Positions 37,039 through 48,459 are shown, numbered from the stretch's first letter. The stretch is DNA of 64,000 nucleotides from Calditrichota bacterium (GCA_020637445.1 JACJVZ010000001.1:1426001-1490000), one strand, 5' to 3'. Translations and numbers: made by a program. Notes: generated from the letters alone by a model not told the origin.

Positions 37039-37449
37039 TTACTCGCTTTTGTATTCGGCGACGTGGACTTGAGCGGCGTAGCGCTTGAAAGCCCACTGTG
37101 CTTCTTCACGATCGGCGGCTGTTGCTGCCGATTCTATGCGTTTCAGGGCCTCAAGTTTGTTTTTTTTTGCTTCGTCGAGATCAATTTCGTTCTTGCGGTA
37201 ACACGTTTCGGCAAGAATGATGGCCTTGTTGTTTTCGACGGTGAAATAGCCGCCGCCGATGGCGAACTCTTCGCGATGGCCGGGGAAATCGATTTGCAAG
37301 CGGCCTGCATCGAGTCCTGCGACCATGGGCGAGTGGTTAGCCAAGATTCCGAATTCACCGGCGGAACCGGGGGCGCGCAAGTGCACGATTTCGGCCGCGA
37401 GCAGGTGTTTTTCGGGAGTGATCAGTTCAACGTGAAAGGTGTTGGCCAT
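37039..37449 (-). CDS. atpC: ATP synthase F1 epsilon subunit
   Basis: Central-stalk subunit of the F1 sector, at the cytoplasmic membrane face. The 136 residues contain the N-terminal beta-barrel (HVELITPEKHLLAAEIVHL, then GEFGILANHSPMV and GGGYFTVENNKAIILAE) and a C-terminal helical hairpin (IDLDEAKKNKLEALKRIES). The length is normal. It is the last gene of the ATP synthase cluster and follows atpD by 3 nt. Transcription would end at the terminator at 36913-36944. Confidence 0.95.
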   Translation of the reverse strand: MANTFHVELITPEKHLLAAEIVHLRAPGSAGEFGILANHSPMVAGLDAGRLQIDFPGHREEFAIGGGYFTVENNKAIILAETCYRKNEIDLDEAKKNKLEALKRIESAATAADREEAQWAFKRYAAQVHVAEYKSE

Positions 37450-37452
37450 GAT

Positions 37453-38913
<1,461 letters not shown>

Positions 38914-38948
38914 CGAATGTATGTGTTATGGAAATAGAAAATCGAAAA

Positions 38949-39165
38949 GTTCCGGCCGGGTTGCGCTACGCTTAATCCAGCTCGGCGGGCGGTAGAAGTT
39001 CCGGAGGGGAACCGCTGCGCTGAATCCCCGCTCGGCGAAAAGGACAAGATTAGTTTGCTCAGATTCCGGCGGGGAACCGCTGCGCTTAATCCCCGCTCGG
39101 CGGGCGGTAAAAGTTCCCCTTAATCCCCCAAAAACTTCTGCGAAGATTTTTGGGGGAGATCAAAA
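38949..39165. repeat. Three hairpin-family repeats between atpD and the HEAT-repeat gene
   Basis: One subfamily-B copy (38949-38988) and two subfamily-A copies (about 38998-39039 and 39062-39103) lie head to tail. A C/G-rich inverted box follows (39116-39165) and reaches the stop codon of the next gene. A short heptad-like stretch (GAAATAG, AAAATCG) lies at 38931-38944. Confidence 0.85.
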
Positions 39166-39936
39166 CTACAATTTTGAAAGAATGTCGTCGCGCCAGTCGG
39201 GGTTCTTTCTGGCGAAGGACGCTTCGAGAACCATGGGAATCAATTCGCTGTCATAGGCTGAATTGACTTCAGCGCGGGATTCCAAGAAGGAGAAAACGAC
39301 GTCGGGTTGTTTTCTGCCGATTTCACGCAAAGCTGAAACGACGTTGCGGCGGACATATTCGGCAGAGTCTTCATAAAGCGGTGAGACGAGTTTTAGAACG
39401 CGCTCGGCATTTTCGACAGATTGCCCGGCGAATCCCACCAAAGCCCGGGTGACTAACCTGCGCACACGATAGCTGTTGTCCGTGCGCCACTCTTCGAGAA
39501 TCGAGAAGACGTAGTCACCGTGCATCTCCACCCAACCGTCCAACTGCGGACGCAGATCGAAGATCATCGGAGCCATATCGCGGACGCCGGGATTTTCGTC
39601 TTCGGCCAGATGCTTGATCAACGAAAGCCATGTGCGCGGGTTGAATTTGCCGACACGGGCAATCAAAACACAACCCAAGGCGCGGGCGGCGTCACATGTG
39701 GACGTCGACAATTTTAGCGTGATGTCCACCGCGGGTTCGGGCGAGCGCTCGATTTGGTCGGCCGCTTGATTGCCGAGATCCAATATTCGGTAGGATTCTT
39801 CGGCGGAGTATTCAGAGAGCAGTTGTTCGCAATCGGCTGCATGCAGGTCAGCCTGGTCAGGCCGGTCGCGCCACCGATTGATAGAGGTCAGGATGGCGGC
39901 GGTCAGTGCATCGCGATTGTCCAAGCTATCGGTCAC
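39166..39936 (-). CDS. HEAT-repeat protein
   Basis: A 256-residue all-helical protein with several HEAT-type helix pairs (for example PGVRDMAPMIFDLRPQ, SYRVRRLVTRALVGFAGQS, EYVRRNVVSALREIGRKQP). The pattern and length recall the AlkD-like DNA-alkylation-repair family. I cannot see a convincing set of its active-site residues, so a general HEAT-repeat scaffold is as likely. There is no signal peptide. It begins 8 nt after the NYN-domain gene stops, and both sit within the ATP synthase cluster. Confidence 0.8.
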   Translation of the reverse strand: MTDSLDNRDALTAAILTSINRWRDRPDQADLHAADCEQLLSEYSAEESYRILDLGNQAADQIERSPEPAVDITLKLSTSTCDAARALGCVLIARVGKFNPRTWLSLIKHLAEDENPGVRDMAPMIFDLRPQLDGWVEMHGDYVFSILEEWRTDNSYRVRRLVTRALVGFAGQSVENAERVLKLVSPLYEDSAEYVRRNVVSALREIGRKQPDVVFSFLESRAEVNSAYDSELIPMVLEASFARKNPDWRDDILSKL

Positions 39937-39944
39937 GCGACGCC

Positions 39945-40541
39945 TTAGCTGTGCCCGTGACTGCCGTATGAGTCAGCGGGATGCTCGAGATGCTTGGGAT
40001 GGTCGCGGGGTTCAGGCGCGGCGCGCTCGATTTGCGAACGCAGGTCCTGCAAGTCGATGAAGTGCGAACCGATAGCTTGACGCAACTCGGCGGCAATCCA
40101 GTTTTGCGTAGAGACAACACATATTTGGCGTCCGCGCGAGCGAAGAAGTTCAAGCGCACGTTCGAAATCTCCGTCACCGGAAAGCAAAATAGCTTTGTCG
40201 AAGTTTTCTATGGTATTGAACATGTCCATGACAATCTCGACGTCGAGATTCGCTTTTTGCGTGGTCTCGCCGGTTTCACTGTCATAGATCGTTTTCAAGC
40301 CTTTGGTACGCACGACGTAACCCGCATAGGACAGGAAGCGCACGAAGTTTTCGTCTCGCGGATCGGGCGGCTGTTTAAGGCCCATATACCAATACGCGTC
40401 GGTCAATTCATCGTCACCGCGCAGAACTTTCAAGAGTTTCGCCGGATCAAAGAACCAGCCGAGACCTTTTTTCTGCGTGTAGAACATATTGGCACCGTCC
40501 ACAAAAATGGAAACGCGCTTGCGTTGACTTGGATGCTGCAC
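39945..40541 (-). CDS. NYN-domain (LabA/PIN-like) protein
   Basis: A predicted ribonuclease-like protein of the NYN superfamily. The domain begins VSIFVDGANMFY, whose Asp is the first acidic active-site residue. KANLDVEIVMDMF and AILLSGDGDFERAL carry the other conserved Asp residues. It has 198 residues with a His-rich tail (HPADSYGSHGHS). NYN proteins act on RNA in known cases; the target here is unknown. It sits between a methyltransferase-like gene (8 nt upstream) and the HEAT-repeat gene (8 nt downstream), and these three form a small unit inside the atp cluster. Confidence 0.9.
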   Translation of the reverse strand: MQHPSQRKRVSIFVDGANMFYTQKKGLGWFFDPAKLLKVLRGDDELTDAYWYMGLKQPPDPRDENFVRFLSYAGYVVRTKGLKTIYDSETGETTQKANLDVEIVMDMFNTIENFDKAILLSGDGDFERALELLRSRGRQICVVSTQNWIAAELRQAIGSHFIDLQDLRSQIERAAPEPRDHPKHLEHPADSYGSHGHS

Positions 40542-40549
40542 GGGCGGAA

Positions 40550-41224
40550 TTACCTTTTGCGTAAAATCAAGAATAAGCGTCTGTGCCGCCGCATAGGAAC
40601 CGTTTCGGGTGGAAGCGGCATTTCCGCGGGGGAAGTAGCGTGCGTCGAAGTCAGAGTCATCAGGGCTCGACGCAACGGAGACTGTGCAGACTTGTACAGG
40701 AATTGAGTAGCCATTTCCTGAAAGTAGGCGACGTCTCCGGCATAGAATAAATCAAGATCAGTAAATCCGTGTGCCCACGATGCAGCATCTTGCGGTGTAG
40801 GAATACCGTGTCTTAATGCAAGAGCAAGTTCTTCGGGAGAAGAAAGTTTCAGTTCCAGCGCGAGTTTTTCGAGACTGCGATAGATCGTCGTTTGCAATTC
40901 TGTACCGAGCGGCGCCGCTATGACGGCTTCGCGCTTAGCAAGCGCGGCAATTCTTTTGACATACTGCGCGCGTTCGGCAGCAGGCAAGGTGTGCACGATA
41001 TCGAAAGAGAATACGACGTCCGCTTGTTGTTCGCCTTGCTTGATCTCGAGGTCGGGTAAGTGCTGTTGGACTTGCGAAGCGAGTTTGTCGGCATACGAAC
41101 CAGTAATACTCAAAGACGCGAACTTGGGTTCGGCTTCCCTTAGCAGATCGGCGACGTATTGTGCGCTGGAAGTTAGATCAAAGAACGGGAGGAGCAAGGA
41201 AAAATCCCAAATCGAAAATCCCAA
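40550..41224 (-). CDS. Methyltransferase-like protein with repeat-derived N-terminus
   Basis: A 224-residue protein resembling part of class I SAM-dependent methyltransferases: ADVVFSFDIVHTLPAAERAQ corresponds to the post-motif region, and AALAKREAVIAAPLGTE to the next strand. The Gly-rich SAM-binding motif I is not clear, so activity is doubtful. The first nine codons (MGFSIWDFS) are read from a heptad repeat tract at 41203-41230, so the start at 41224 may be an accident. A TTG at 41197 is an alternative start, but it has no clear ribosome-binding site. It is followed 8 nt later by the NYN gene. Confidence 0.7.
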   Translation of the reverse strand: MGFSIWDFSLLLPFFDLTSSAQYVADLLREAEPKFASLSITGSYADKLASQVQQHLPDLEIKQGEQQADVVFSFDIVHTLPAAERAQYVKRIAALAKREAVIAAPLGTELQTTIYRSLEKLALELKLSSPEELALALRHGIPTPQDAASWAHGFTDLDLFYAGDVAYFQEMATQFLYKSAQSPLRRALMTLTSTHATSPAEMPLPPETVPMRRHRRLFLILRKR

Positions 41225-41310
41225 ATCCCAACCAGCGTGCCGCTGGACTGATTGCGCTGACGCGGGTGTATTTAGTTTTCGTAAGCTACCCCTGCCGGAG
41301 GCAGGGAGCT
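41203..41310. repeat. Heptad tract and palindromic boxes before the methyltransferase-like gene
   Basis: Units AAATCCC, AAATCGA, AAATCCC, AAATCCC at 41203-41230 are followed by CCAGCGTGCCGCTGGACTG (41233-41251), which recurs at 43524 and 46845. A CCTGCCGGAGGCAGG box follows at about 41289-41303 and recurs near 43575. Confidence 0.88.
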
Positions 41311-41339
41311 AGTCGAAAAAATGGAACGCGGACATAAAA

Positions 41340-42194
41340 CTACTTCAGGCCTTCGGCTCCGGCGACGATTTCTAAGATTTCGCCGGTGATAGCTGCTTGA
41401 CGAGCCTTGTTGTAGGTCAGAGTAAGATTGTCGATGAGTTCGCCGGCGTTTTGAGTGGCATTTTCCATGGCAGTCATGCGCGCGGCCATTTCGGCGGCGA
41501 AAGACTCGAGCAGAATGCGCCACATTTGTACATTGACAAATTTCGGCAGAATCGCGTTCAAGATAGCCATTTCATTCGGCTCGAAGATAATTTCGGCGCC
41601 GGAGACTTTAGCATTCGAGTCGGGAACGATGGGGAGCAACTGCTCGACAATGACTTCTTGCTGAATGACGGACTTGAACTCGTTGTAGACGACGTAGACA
41701 CGGTCCATCGTGCTGTTCTGATATTCAGCGGTGACGATCTCGCCGAGTTCAACGGCGTGATTGAAGTCGAGATGGTTGAAGAAACCGGACATGCGGCCAG
41801 TGACATCAGCGCCGCGCCGGGTGAAGAATTCGGTGCCTTTTTTGCCGACAGTAATGAGGTGGACTTTGTGCTGCGCATTTTCGCGCATCAATTGCTGCGC
41901 GCGCTTCATGATATTGACATTGAAACTGCCCGCCAAGCCACGGTCGCCTGTGACAACAACGATGCCGACGTGATCGACTTCGCGGATTTCGAGCAGTGGA
42001 TGCGACGAGCGCTCGACGCGCGCGGAAAGATCACGAATGGCATCGCGCAAGGTCAGCGAATAGGGTCGCGCATTCATCATGGATTCCTGCGCACGACGGA
42101 GCTTGGCCGCGGCGACCATTTTCATGACGCGCGTGACTTGCTGCGTGGATTTGACGCTTGCGATGCGCCGCTTGATAGTTTTTAGTCCAGCCAC
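41340..42194 (-). CDS. atpG: ATP synthase F1 gamma subunit
   Basis: Rotating central-stalk subunit. The 284 residues begin MAGLKTIKRRIASVKSTQQ, the conserved start of the family, and end with the C-terminal helix signature MTAMENATQNAGELIDNL plus TLTYNKARQAAITGE. The length is normal. It is separated from atpA by a GT87 glycosyltransferase and from atpD by three small genes, so the usual A-G-D order is kept but the operon is split. A nine-unit heptad tract fills most of the spacer to the upstream gene. Confidence 0.96.
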   Translation of the reverse strand: MAGLKTIKRRIASVKSTQQVTRVMKMVAAAKLRRAQESMMNARPYSLTLRDAIRDLSARVERSSHPLLEIREVDHVGIVVVTGDRGLAGSFNVNIMKRAQQLMRENAQHKVHLITVGKKGTEFFTRRGADVTGRMSGFFNHLDFNHAVELGEIVTAEYQNSTMDRVYVVYNEFKSVIQQEVIVEQLLPIVPDSNAKVSGAEIIFEPNEMAILNAILPKFVNVQMWRILLESFAAEMAARMTAMENATQNAGELIDNLTLTYNKARQAAITGEILEIVAGAEGLK

Positions 42195-42204
42195 GAATCA
42201 GAAA

Positions 42205-42267
42205 GGATGAAGGATAAAGGATGAAGGATGAACCTTCAGAGAAAATAGCAAACAGAAAATGGAAAAG
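42205..42267. repeat. Heptad tract filling the spacer between GT87 gene and atpG
   Basis: Nine phased units: GGATGAA, GGATAAA, GGATGAA, GGATGAA, CCTTCAG, AGAAAAT, AGCAAAC, AGAAAAT, GGAAAAG. The tract ends exactly at the stop codon of the glycosyltransferase (42268). Confidence 0.9.
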
Positions 42268-43503
42268 TCAGACTGCTACGGATTCGACTTTTTTGGTGCG
42301 AATCACTTCTTGGATGCAGTAGATCCAGAAGAGGATCAGGCCGAAGCATTGGCTGCCGCTGATGACTTTGCCGACGGGGTCTTCGGTGTAGAAGCGGGTT
42401 AACTTCATGGTGAAGAAGAAGGTCGCGGCGGCGAGCAAGAGAGCTCGCGAATCTATCCGGCCCCGCTTCCATTCATTGTAGATCAGCGCACCGAGAGCCG
42501 GAAAGGCAAACATGTAATAGTGTTCCCACGTTACCGGCAACGACAACATCAGTCCGGACATCATTAAGCCGTTTTCAAGCGCGAGGGGCAATTCACGGTC
42601 GCGGTTTTGCCAAAGGATCCAAGCGGTGCCACCCAAGAAGATCGCCAAGAAAGTCAGGCGAACCGTTTTGATCAAAAGGGTCGGAGTGAAGTTGGGTCCG
42701 AGCAAGCTGTGGCCGAGCACAGCTCGCGTGAACCAACCAGCGGGTGACTGATTGCCGAAGTAAGTGTAGACGACGCTGCCGAATTCCTTGACGGCATCCC
42801 ACCACAGCAAATGAATTTCGAGGCCCATTGACAGGACTGAAATTCCGTAGATGGTGATGATTACTGCGCCGATGCCGAAGATGGTTTTCCATCTTTTGTG
42901 AATCAGCGGGACAAGCATCCACCCTGCCGGGAAGATTTTGACCGCGATGACCGAGCCGAGCAAAGCACTCGACGCAAATCCGGACCGCTTCAGTCTTAGC
43001 ACGCCTTCCCAGAACAAGAAGGCAAGCAAGGGAACGATTTGCGCGAGCTTGCTGGCACGGGCCATGGGATAGGTCATCAGAATCAGCGCGAACGCCCAGA
43101 GAAAACCACGCCACGTCAACTTGTCAGCAACGAGCCTTGTGATTTGCCACGTGAAACCAAAGAGCAGAAGAATGTTGATCGTCAGGAGGATGTTGCGCCA
43201 GACATAGACATGCACGTCAGATACCGGAGCGAACATTCCCGCGATGAACGGCGGATAGAAGTACGCATTTTCATCTCCCCACGCCCCGAGCCGGTCGGCT
43301 TGCGGACGATACCACTCTTTGATCCATTGATCGTAGTGGTCATAATCCGTATACATCTTGTCCGGCTGGTCAGTGTGCCAAGCATAAGACGCAAGCTGGA
43401 TGTGGAAGAGATCGATATGCCAGAGATCAAACGTGCTGCGCTGCCACAGGAAGGCACCGACGGCGAGTGCGAGGAATAGGAGAAAGTCACGCGGATGTTT
43501 CAT
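42268..43503 (-). CDS. GT87-type membrane glycosyltransferase (DUF2029 family)
   Basis: Polytopic inner-membrane protein of 411 residues with about ten hydrophobic segments. An N-terminal helix is followed by a periplasmic loop with YTDYDHYDQWIKEWYRPQAD and FYPPFIAGMFAP, the FxYPP pattern of GT87/DUF2029 mannosyltransferase-like enzymes that use polyprenyl-phosphate sugars. The second half carries RASKLAQIVPLLAFLFWEG and AVKIFPAGWML, also typical of the family. The exact sugar and acceptor are unknown. It is misplaced within the ATP synthase cluster between atpA and atpG, flanked by a heptad tract and a hairpin-repeat array, which suggests an insertion. Confidence 0.88.
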   Translation of the reverse strand: MKHPRDFLLFLALAVGAFLWQRSTFDLWHIDLFHIQLASYAWHTDQPDKMYTDYDHYDQWIKEWYRPQADRLGAWGDENAYFYPPFIAGMFAPVSDVHVYVWRNILLTINILLLFGFTWQITRLVADKLTWRGFLWAFALILMTYPMARASKLAQIVPLLAFLFWEGVLRLKRSGFASSALLGSVIAVKIFPAGWMLVPLIHKRWKTIFGIGAVIITIYGISVLSMGLEIHLLWWDAVKEFGSVVYTYFGNQSPAGWFTRAVLGHSLLGPNFTPTLLIKTVRLTFLAIFLGGTAWILWQNRDRELPLALENGLMMSGLMLSLPVTWEHYYMFAFPALGALIYNEWKRGRIDSRALLLAAATFFFTMKLTRFYTEDPVGKVISGSQCFGLILFWIYCIQEVIRTKKVESVAV

Positions 43504-44165
43504 CTTATCCTCTCAGATTTCGTCCAGCGTGCCGCTGGACTGATTGCACTAGTGCGAGAGCCTTGAGTCCTCGTGGACTGCCCCTGCCGGAGGCAGGGAG
43601 CTTGGGGTGAGAAAATCCCAAAGCGAAAAGAAGAGAGATCCTTCACTACGTTTCCCTACAGGGACAGGCAGGATGACGACAGTGAATTCAGATTCCGGTG
43701 GGGAACCGCGCTGATGCGCTTAATCCCCACTCGGCGAGTGCATTTCTCTGATTCCGGTGGGGAACCGCGCTGATGCGCTTAATCCCCACTCGGCGAGTGC
43801 ATTTCTCTGATTCCGGTGGGGAACCGCGCTGATGCGCTTAATCCCCACTCGGCGAGTGTGTTCCTCTGATTCCGGCGGGGAACCGCGCTGATGCGCTTAA
43901 TCCCCACTCGGCGAGTGCATTTCTCTGATTCCGGCGGGGAACCGCGCTGATGCGCTTGATCCCCACTCGGCGAGTGCATTTCTCAGATTCCGGCGGGGAA
44001 CCGCGCTGATGCGCTTAATCCCCGCTCGGCGAAACTTGATCCATCACTCGTTGAGGATGACGACGCGATTGACAAGAGCAGCACTCTTCGGGAAAATCTT
44101 CGCGCGAACTTGTTCACTACACTTTGCGGAAGCGGGCGGATTGCCATCCGCCCCTACAAGACTAT
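43504..44165. repeat. Repeat-rich region between atpA and the GT87 gene
   Basis: This 662-bp spacer has no gene. It contains the CCAGCGTGCCGCTGG box (43524-43542), a CCTGCCGGAGGCAGG box (about 43577-43591), a short heptad tract (AAATCCC, AAAGCGA, AAAGAAG; about 43614-43634), a degenerate GATCCTTCACTACG...GGATGACGAC element (43647-43680), the six-copy tandem array and, near 44138-44157, the GGATTGCCATCCGCCCCTAC box. Confidence 0.88.
43691..44034. repeat. Six-copy 59-bp tandem array of the hairpin repeat
   Basis: Copies begin at 43691, 43750, 43809, 43868, 43927 and 43986, a constant 59-bp period. Each starts GATTCCGG(T/C)GGGGAACCG, has an internal GCGCTGATGCGC hairpin, then TTAATCCCC(A/G)CTCGGCGA, and is joined to the next by TGCATTTCTCT-like spacer. 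The first three copies have T where the others have C near the left arm. Confidence 0.95.
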
Positions 44166-45680
<1,515 letters not shown>

Positions 45681-45690
45681 GGGATTTGTG

Positions 45691-45725
45691 AAAGAGGAAA
45701 GAAGAAAGAGGAAAGAGGAAACAGC
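45691..45725. repeat. Heptad tract between atpH and atpA
   Basis: Five phased units: AAAGAGG, AAAGAAG, AAAGAGG, AAAGAGG, AAACAGC, lying 10 nt upstream of the atpA start codon. A degenerate hairpin-family repeat (TTCCGGCCCGGTTG) follows at about 45734-45768. Confidence 0.88.
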
Positions 45726-45776
45726 GATCCTTTTTCCGGCCCGGTTGTGTGTTGCGCATCCGGGCGATGATACTAA

Positions 45777-46328
45777 TTAAACGGAAGCGGACAGGCGCTT
45801 GCCTAAGTCTTGGACTTTGCGGGCGAGCGAGCCGTCTAAGATTCTGTCGGGGTATTGAACTACTATACCGCCGATAAGAGCGGGATTGACCTTGTAGGTG
45901 ATCACGGGTTTCTTGCCGCTGCGGGAAGCGATGCTTTGAGCGACATTTTGTTTCATCGTGTCGGACAGCGGAACCGCAGTTTGCACGACGACTTCGACTT
46001 CACCTTCGAATTCGCGGAAGAGTTTGTGGAACTTTTCCGGAATCGCGGGCAAGATTTCGAGACGGGATTTTTCGAGCAAGAGATCGATGAAGCGGCGGGT
46101 CATCTCACAGAAGCCGACCTTGTCACCGATGCTCATCAGAATCGCGCGCCGTTTTGCATTGCTCAGGCTGGGGCTGGCGAGCAGAACAGGCAGTTCGCGG
46201 TTCTCTTCGTAGATGGCCACCAGCGCTTGCAAGTCGTGCTCGACTTCCGCCGAGCATTTTGCTTTGAGGGACGCTTGAAAGAGAGAACGCGCGTAGCGAA
46301 GCGGCAGCGCTCCTTCGAATCCTTTCAA
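45777..46328 (-). CDS. atpH: ATP synthase F1 delta subunit
   Basis: Peripheral-stalk subunit joining F1 to the b dimer. The 183 residues show the helical N-terminal domain (LRYARSLFQASLKAKCSAEV) and the C-terminal signature VITYKVNPALIGGIVVQ then DRILDGSLARKVQDLGKRL, characteristic of the family. The length is normal. It overlaps atpF by 4 nt (ATGA), which implies coupled translation. Confidence 0.95.
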   Translation of the reverse strand: MKGFEGALPLRYARSLFQASLKAKCSAEVEHDLQALVAIYEENRELPVLLASPSLSNAKRRAILMSIGDKVGFCEMTRRFIDLLLEKSRLEILPAIPEKFHKLFREFEGEVEVVVQTAVPLSDTMKQNVAQSIASRSGKKPVITYKVNPALIGGIVVQYPDRILDGSLARKVQDLGKRLSASV

Positions 46329-46819
46329 CGGTCCTCCTTCAAGGCTTCCATGATGAGACGCTCGTGCTCTTTGTCGTCGATCACGCGGCCCAGCAGACGC
46401 GAAGTGGCCTTGGCCGTGAGTTCAGCGACGTGACGCGAGAGTTCGGCTTTCGCGGCATCGGATTCGCGCTCGATATCGACGCGGGCTTTTTCGATGAGCT
46501 TCTGACCCTGCTGTTTGGCTTCGGCCTCGGCTTCAGCACGGTGTTTGTCGGCGGAGTCTTGCGCTTTTTGAATGATGTCCGCGGCTTCTTTTTTGGCATT
46601 CGCCATAGCCTGCTTGTAATCGGCAAGCAGCGCACCGGCTTTTTCGCGCTCGGCCTTGGCGGTCTCGAGGTCAGTGCGGATGGAGTTTTCTCGATCCGTG
46701 AGACCTTTGATGATTGGCTTCCAGCCGAACTTACCGACCAGCCAGACGACGATCAGGAATGTGACAATCGTCCAGATGATGGAGCCGGGTTCAATGTTGA
46801 GGATGTTTTGCAGGCCCAT
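46325..46819 (-). CDS. atpF: ATP synthase Fo b subunit
   Basis: Peripheral-stalk membrane subunit. One N-terminal membrane helix (IIWTIVTFLIVVWLVGKFGW, about residues 14-33) is followed by a long, charged, heptad-rich helix (about 38-150) with KAEREKAGALLADYKQAMA. It has 164 residues, the usual length. Only one b-type gene is present, so a homodimer is expected. It overlaps atpH by 4 nt. Confidence 0.95.
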   Translation of the reverse strand: MGLQNILNIEPGSIIWTIVTFLIVVWLVGKFGWKPIIKGLTDRENSIRTDLETAKAEREKAGALLADYKQAMANAKKEAADIIQKAQDSADKHRAEAEAEAKQQGQKLIEKARVDIERESDAAKAELSRHVAELTAKATSRLLGRVIDDKEHERLIMEALKEDR

Positions 46820-46844
46820 GGGGAAATGTCAAAATCGAAAATTG

Positions 46845-47039
46845 CCAGCGTGCCGCTGGACTGGTTGTTCTGACGCGGCGTGATCTTCAAAACGGTAATC
46901 ACTGCGTTCAGGATGACGACACTGAATTCAGATTCCGGCGGGGAACCGCGCTGGCGCGCTTAATCCCCGCTCGGCGGAAGCTTCAGAAGCCCCCCTTATA
47001 ATCCCCCCAAAACTTCTACGAAGATTTTTGGGGGAGACT
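46845..47039. repeat. Repeat cluster between atpE and atpF
   Basis: In order: CCAGCGTGCCGCTGGACTG box (46845-46863), TCACTGCGTTCAGGATGACG element (about 46900-46920), subfamily-A hairpin repeat (46931-46979), and a C/G-rich inverted box (46986-47039) that reaches the end of atpE. Confidence 0.88.
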
Positions 47040-47046
47040 TTCTAAC

Positions 47047-47277
47047 TTACTTGGTCCAGATGAGGATACAGATGAGGAATGCGAAGAGTGCGGCACCTTC
47101 GACGAGACCAGCCATAACGAGGGCGGCACCTTGGATCTTACCGGCGGATTCAGGTTGACGGGCGATACCATCCATCGCGCCTTTACCGATTGAACCGATA
47201 CCAATACCAGCGCCAAGAGCGAACAGACCGGCACCCAAACCAGCGCCGAGCAGAGCAAGACCGTTTCCGAGTTCCAT
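47047..47277 (-). CDS. atpE: ATP synthase Fo c subunit
   Basis: Ring-forming proteolipid with two membrane helices joined by the conserved RQP loop (40-42). The carrier carboxylate is Glu60 in GLVEGAALFAFL. The residue after Glu is Gly rather than the Ser/Thr seen in typical sodium-binding rings, which suggests proton use; this is inference. The 76 residues are normal for a single-hairpin c subunit. Repeat clusters flank it on both sides. Confidence 0.95.
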   Translation of the reverse strand: MELGNGLALLGAGLGAGLFALGAGIGIGSIGKGAMDGIARQPESAGKIQGAALVMAGLVEGAALFAFLICILIWTK

Positions 47278-47335
47278 TTTCGAGTTTCTCCGAAAAGATT
47301 ACGATGTTTATGATTTGTGAAAAAATTCGATTTCA

Positions 47336-47520
47336 GATTCCGGTCGGGTTGCGCGATGCTTAACCCGACTCGGCGAGTGCGTTTTTCAGATTCCGGCGGG
47401 GAACCGCGCTGACGCGCTTAATCCCCGCTCGGTGAGCATCTGAGAGATCCTTCACTGCGTTCAGGATGACGACTGTGCTTATGTCGTCGACTGTGTCCGG
47501 GGATTTTGCCCAGCAAGCTG
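47336..47520. repeat. Repeat cluster between atpB and atpE
   Basis: A subfamily-B hairpin (47336-47376), a subfamily-A hairpin (47389-47435), a TCCTTCACTGCGTTCAGGAT element (about 47449-47475), and a GCCCAGCAAGCTGGGC box (about 47509-47524) that recurs near 35400. Confidence 0.88.
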
Positions 47521-47541
47521 GGCGCTACAATTTCAGAACGC

Positions 47542-48459
47542 TTAGTGCGCGGGGTGCATGGTCAGGCCCATGAAGGTGGCCGTTAGCATGATGAAGATGT
47601 AGCTCTGGATCAGGGCTACGATGATCTCCAGCAAGAAGACACCCGTGGCAACGGCGAGAGCCGGGACTGCGAAGGCAAGACTTAAGATCAAACCGAGCAA
47701 CACGAAGAAGACCGCGTGTCCGGCTAACATGTTGGCGAAGAGACGAATCGTCAAGGCGAAGGGACGGATCAGGAAGCTGACGATTTCGATGATAATCATC
47801 AACGGCATCAGCCACATGGGAACTCCCGGAGGAGCGAAACTGTGCAGAAAACCGCCGAGACCGTTTTCTTTCACACCCATGCCGACCATCAGGCCCAAAG
47901 TAAGCAGCGACAGACCGCAGGTGACGTTGACGTTTCCTGTTGACGTTGTGCCCCACGGAAGCAAGCCGAGCAAGTTTGAAAACAAGATGCCCGTGAAGAG
48001 AGTCAGGAAGTAGGGCATGAAGGCATCAGTTTTCTCATGCAGATTGGGTTTGACGACTTCATCACGAATGAAGACGACCAATCCTTCGAGAGCGTTGCGC
48101 AAACCGGAGGGAACGGCAGTTCTTTGTCTTGCACCCAACCAAACGACGAGGCCCATCAACCCCAGCGCGATGATCCACCAAACACGATGCTTGGTAATGG
48201 CATATTCAAAGCCGCCGATTTTTATGGTTGGCAGATGCGCTTCCCATCCAAAGAGTTCGAAATGATCGCTGTCCACCAAGTGATGCTCGAGAATATGCAC
48301 GAGCGTCGTTCCCAAGTCGTGCTTTTCTCCGTGCTCGGATTCCGCAGCGGCAGCGTGGCCATGCTGATCTTGCGCGGCGACATGCTTGTTTTCGCGGGCG
48401 AACGTCAGACCGACGACGACTGCGAGGGCAAGGATAATCAGTAGGCGGGAATATTTCAT
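47542..48459 (-). CDS. atpB: ATP synthase Fo a subunit
   Basis: Stator subunit forming the ion half-channels. The 305 residues contain several membrane helices and the essential Arg in LTIRLFANMLAGH. The C-terminal ALIQSYIFIMLTATFMGL matches the family. The N-terminus is extended by a signal-like hydrophobic segment (MKYSRLLIILALAVVVG) and a His/Glu-rich stretch (QDQHGHAAAAESEHGEKH), seen in some environmental lineages and longer than the E. coli form. It overlaps atpI by 4 nt. Confidence 0.95.
   Translation of the reverse strand: MKYSRLLIILALAVVVGLTFARENKHVAAQDQHGHAAAAESEHGEKHDLGTTLVHILEHHLVDSDHFELFGWEAHLPTIKIGGFEYAITKHRVWWIIALGLMGLVVWLGARQRTAVPSGLRNALEGLVVFIRDEVVKPNLHEKTDAFMPYFLTLFTGILFSNLLGLLPWGTTSTGNVNVTCGLSLLTLGLMVGMGVKENGLGGFLHSFAPPGVPMWLMPLMIIIEIVSFLIRPFALTIRLFANMLAGHAVFFVLLGLILSLAFAVPALAVATGVFLLEIIVALIQSYIFIMLTATFMGLTMHPAH

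Noticed and set aside
36687..37109. A 140-codon minus-strand frame between the plus-strand gene and atpC
   Set aside because: It runs through a terminator, hairpin repeats and the ends of two real genes; it has no family similarity.
43140..43165. parS-like site (GTTTCACGTG half) in the GT87 gene
   Set aside because: Only about 12 of 16 positions match the consensus, one half only, and it lies inside coding sequence far from parAB; probably chance.
43779..43979. Small protein of 66 residues in the tandem array
   Set aside because: It is only the array read through in one frame; residues repeat with the 59-bp period and there is no start signal.
43691..44034. CRISPR array
   Set aside because: The six 59-bp copies are joined by near-identical spacers of about 10 bp, there are no unique spacers and no cas gene, and the same repeat occurs singly elsewhere.
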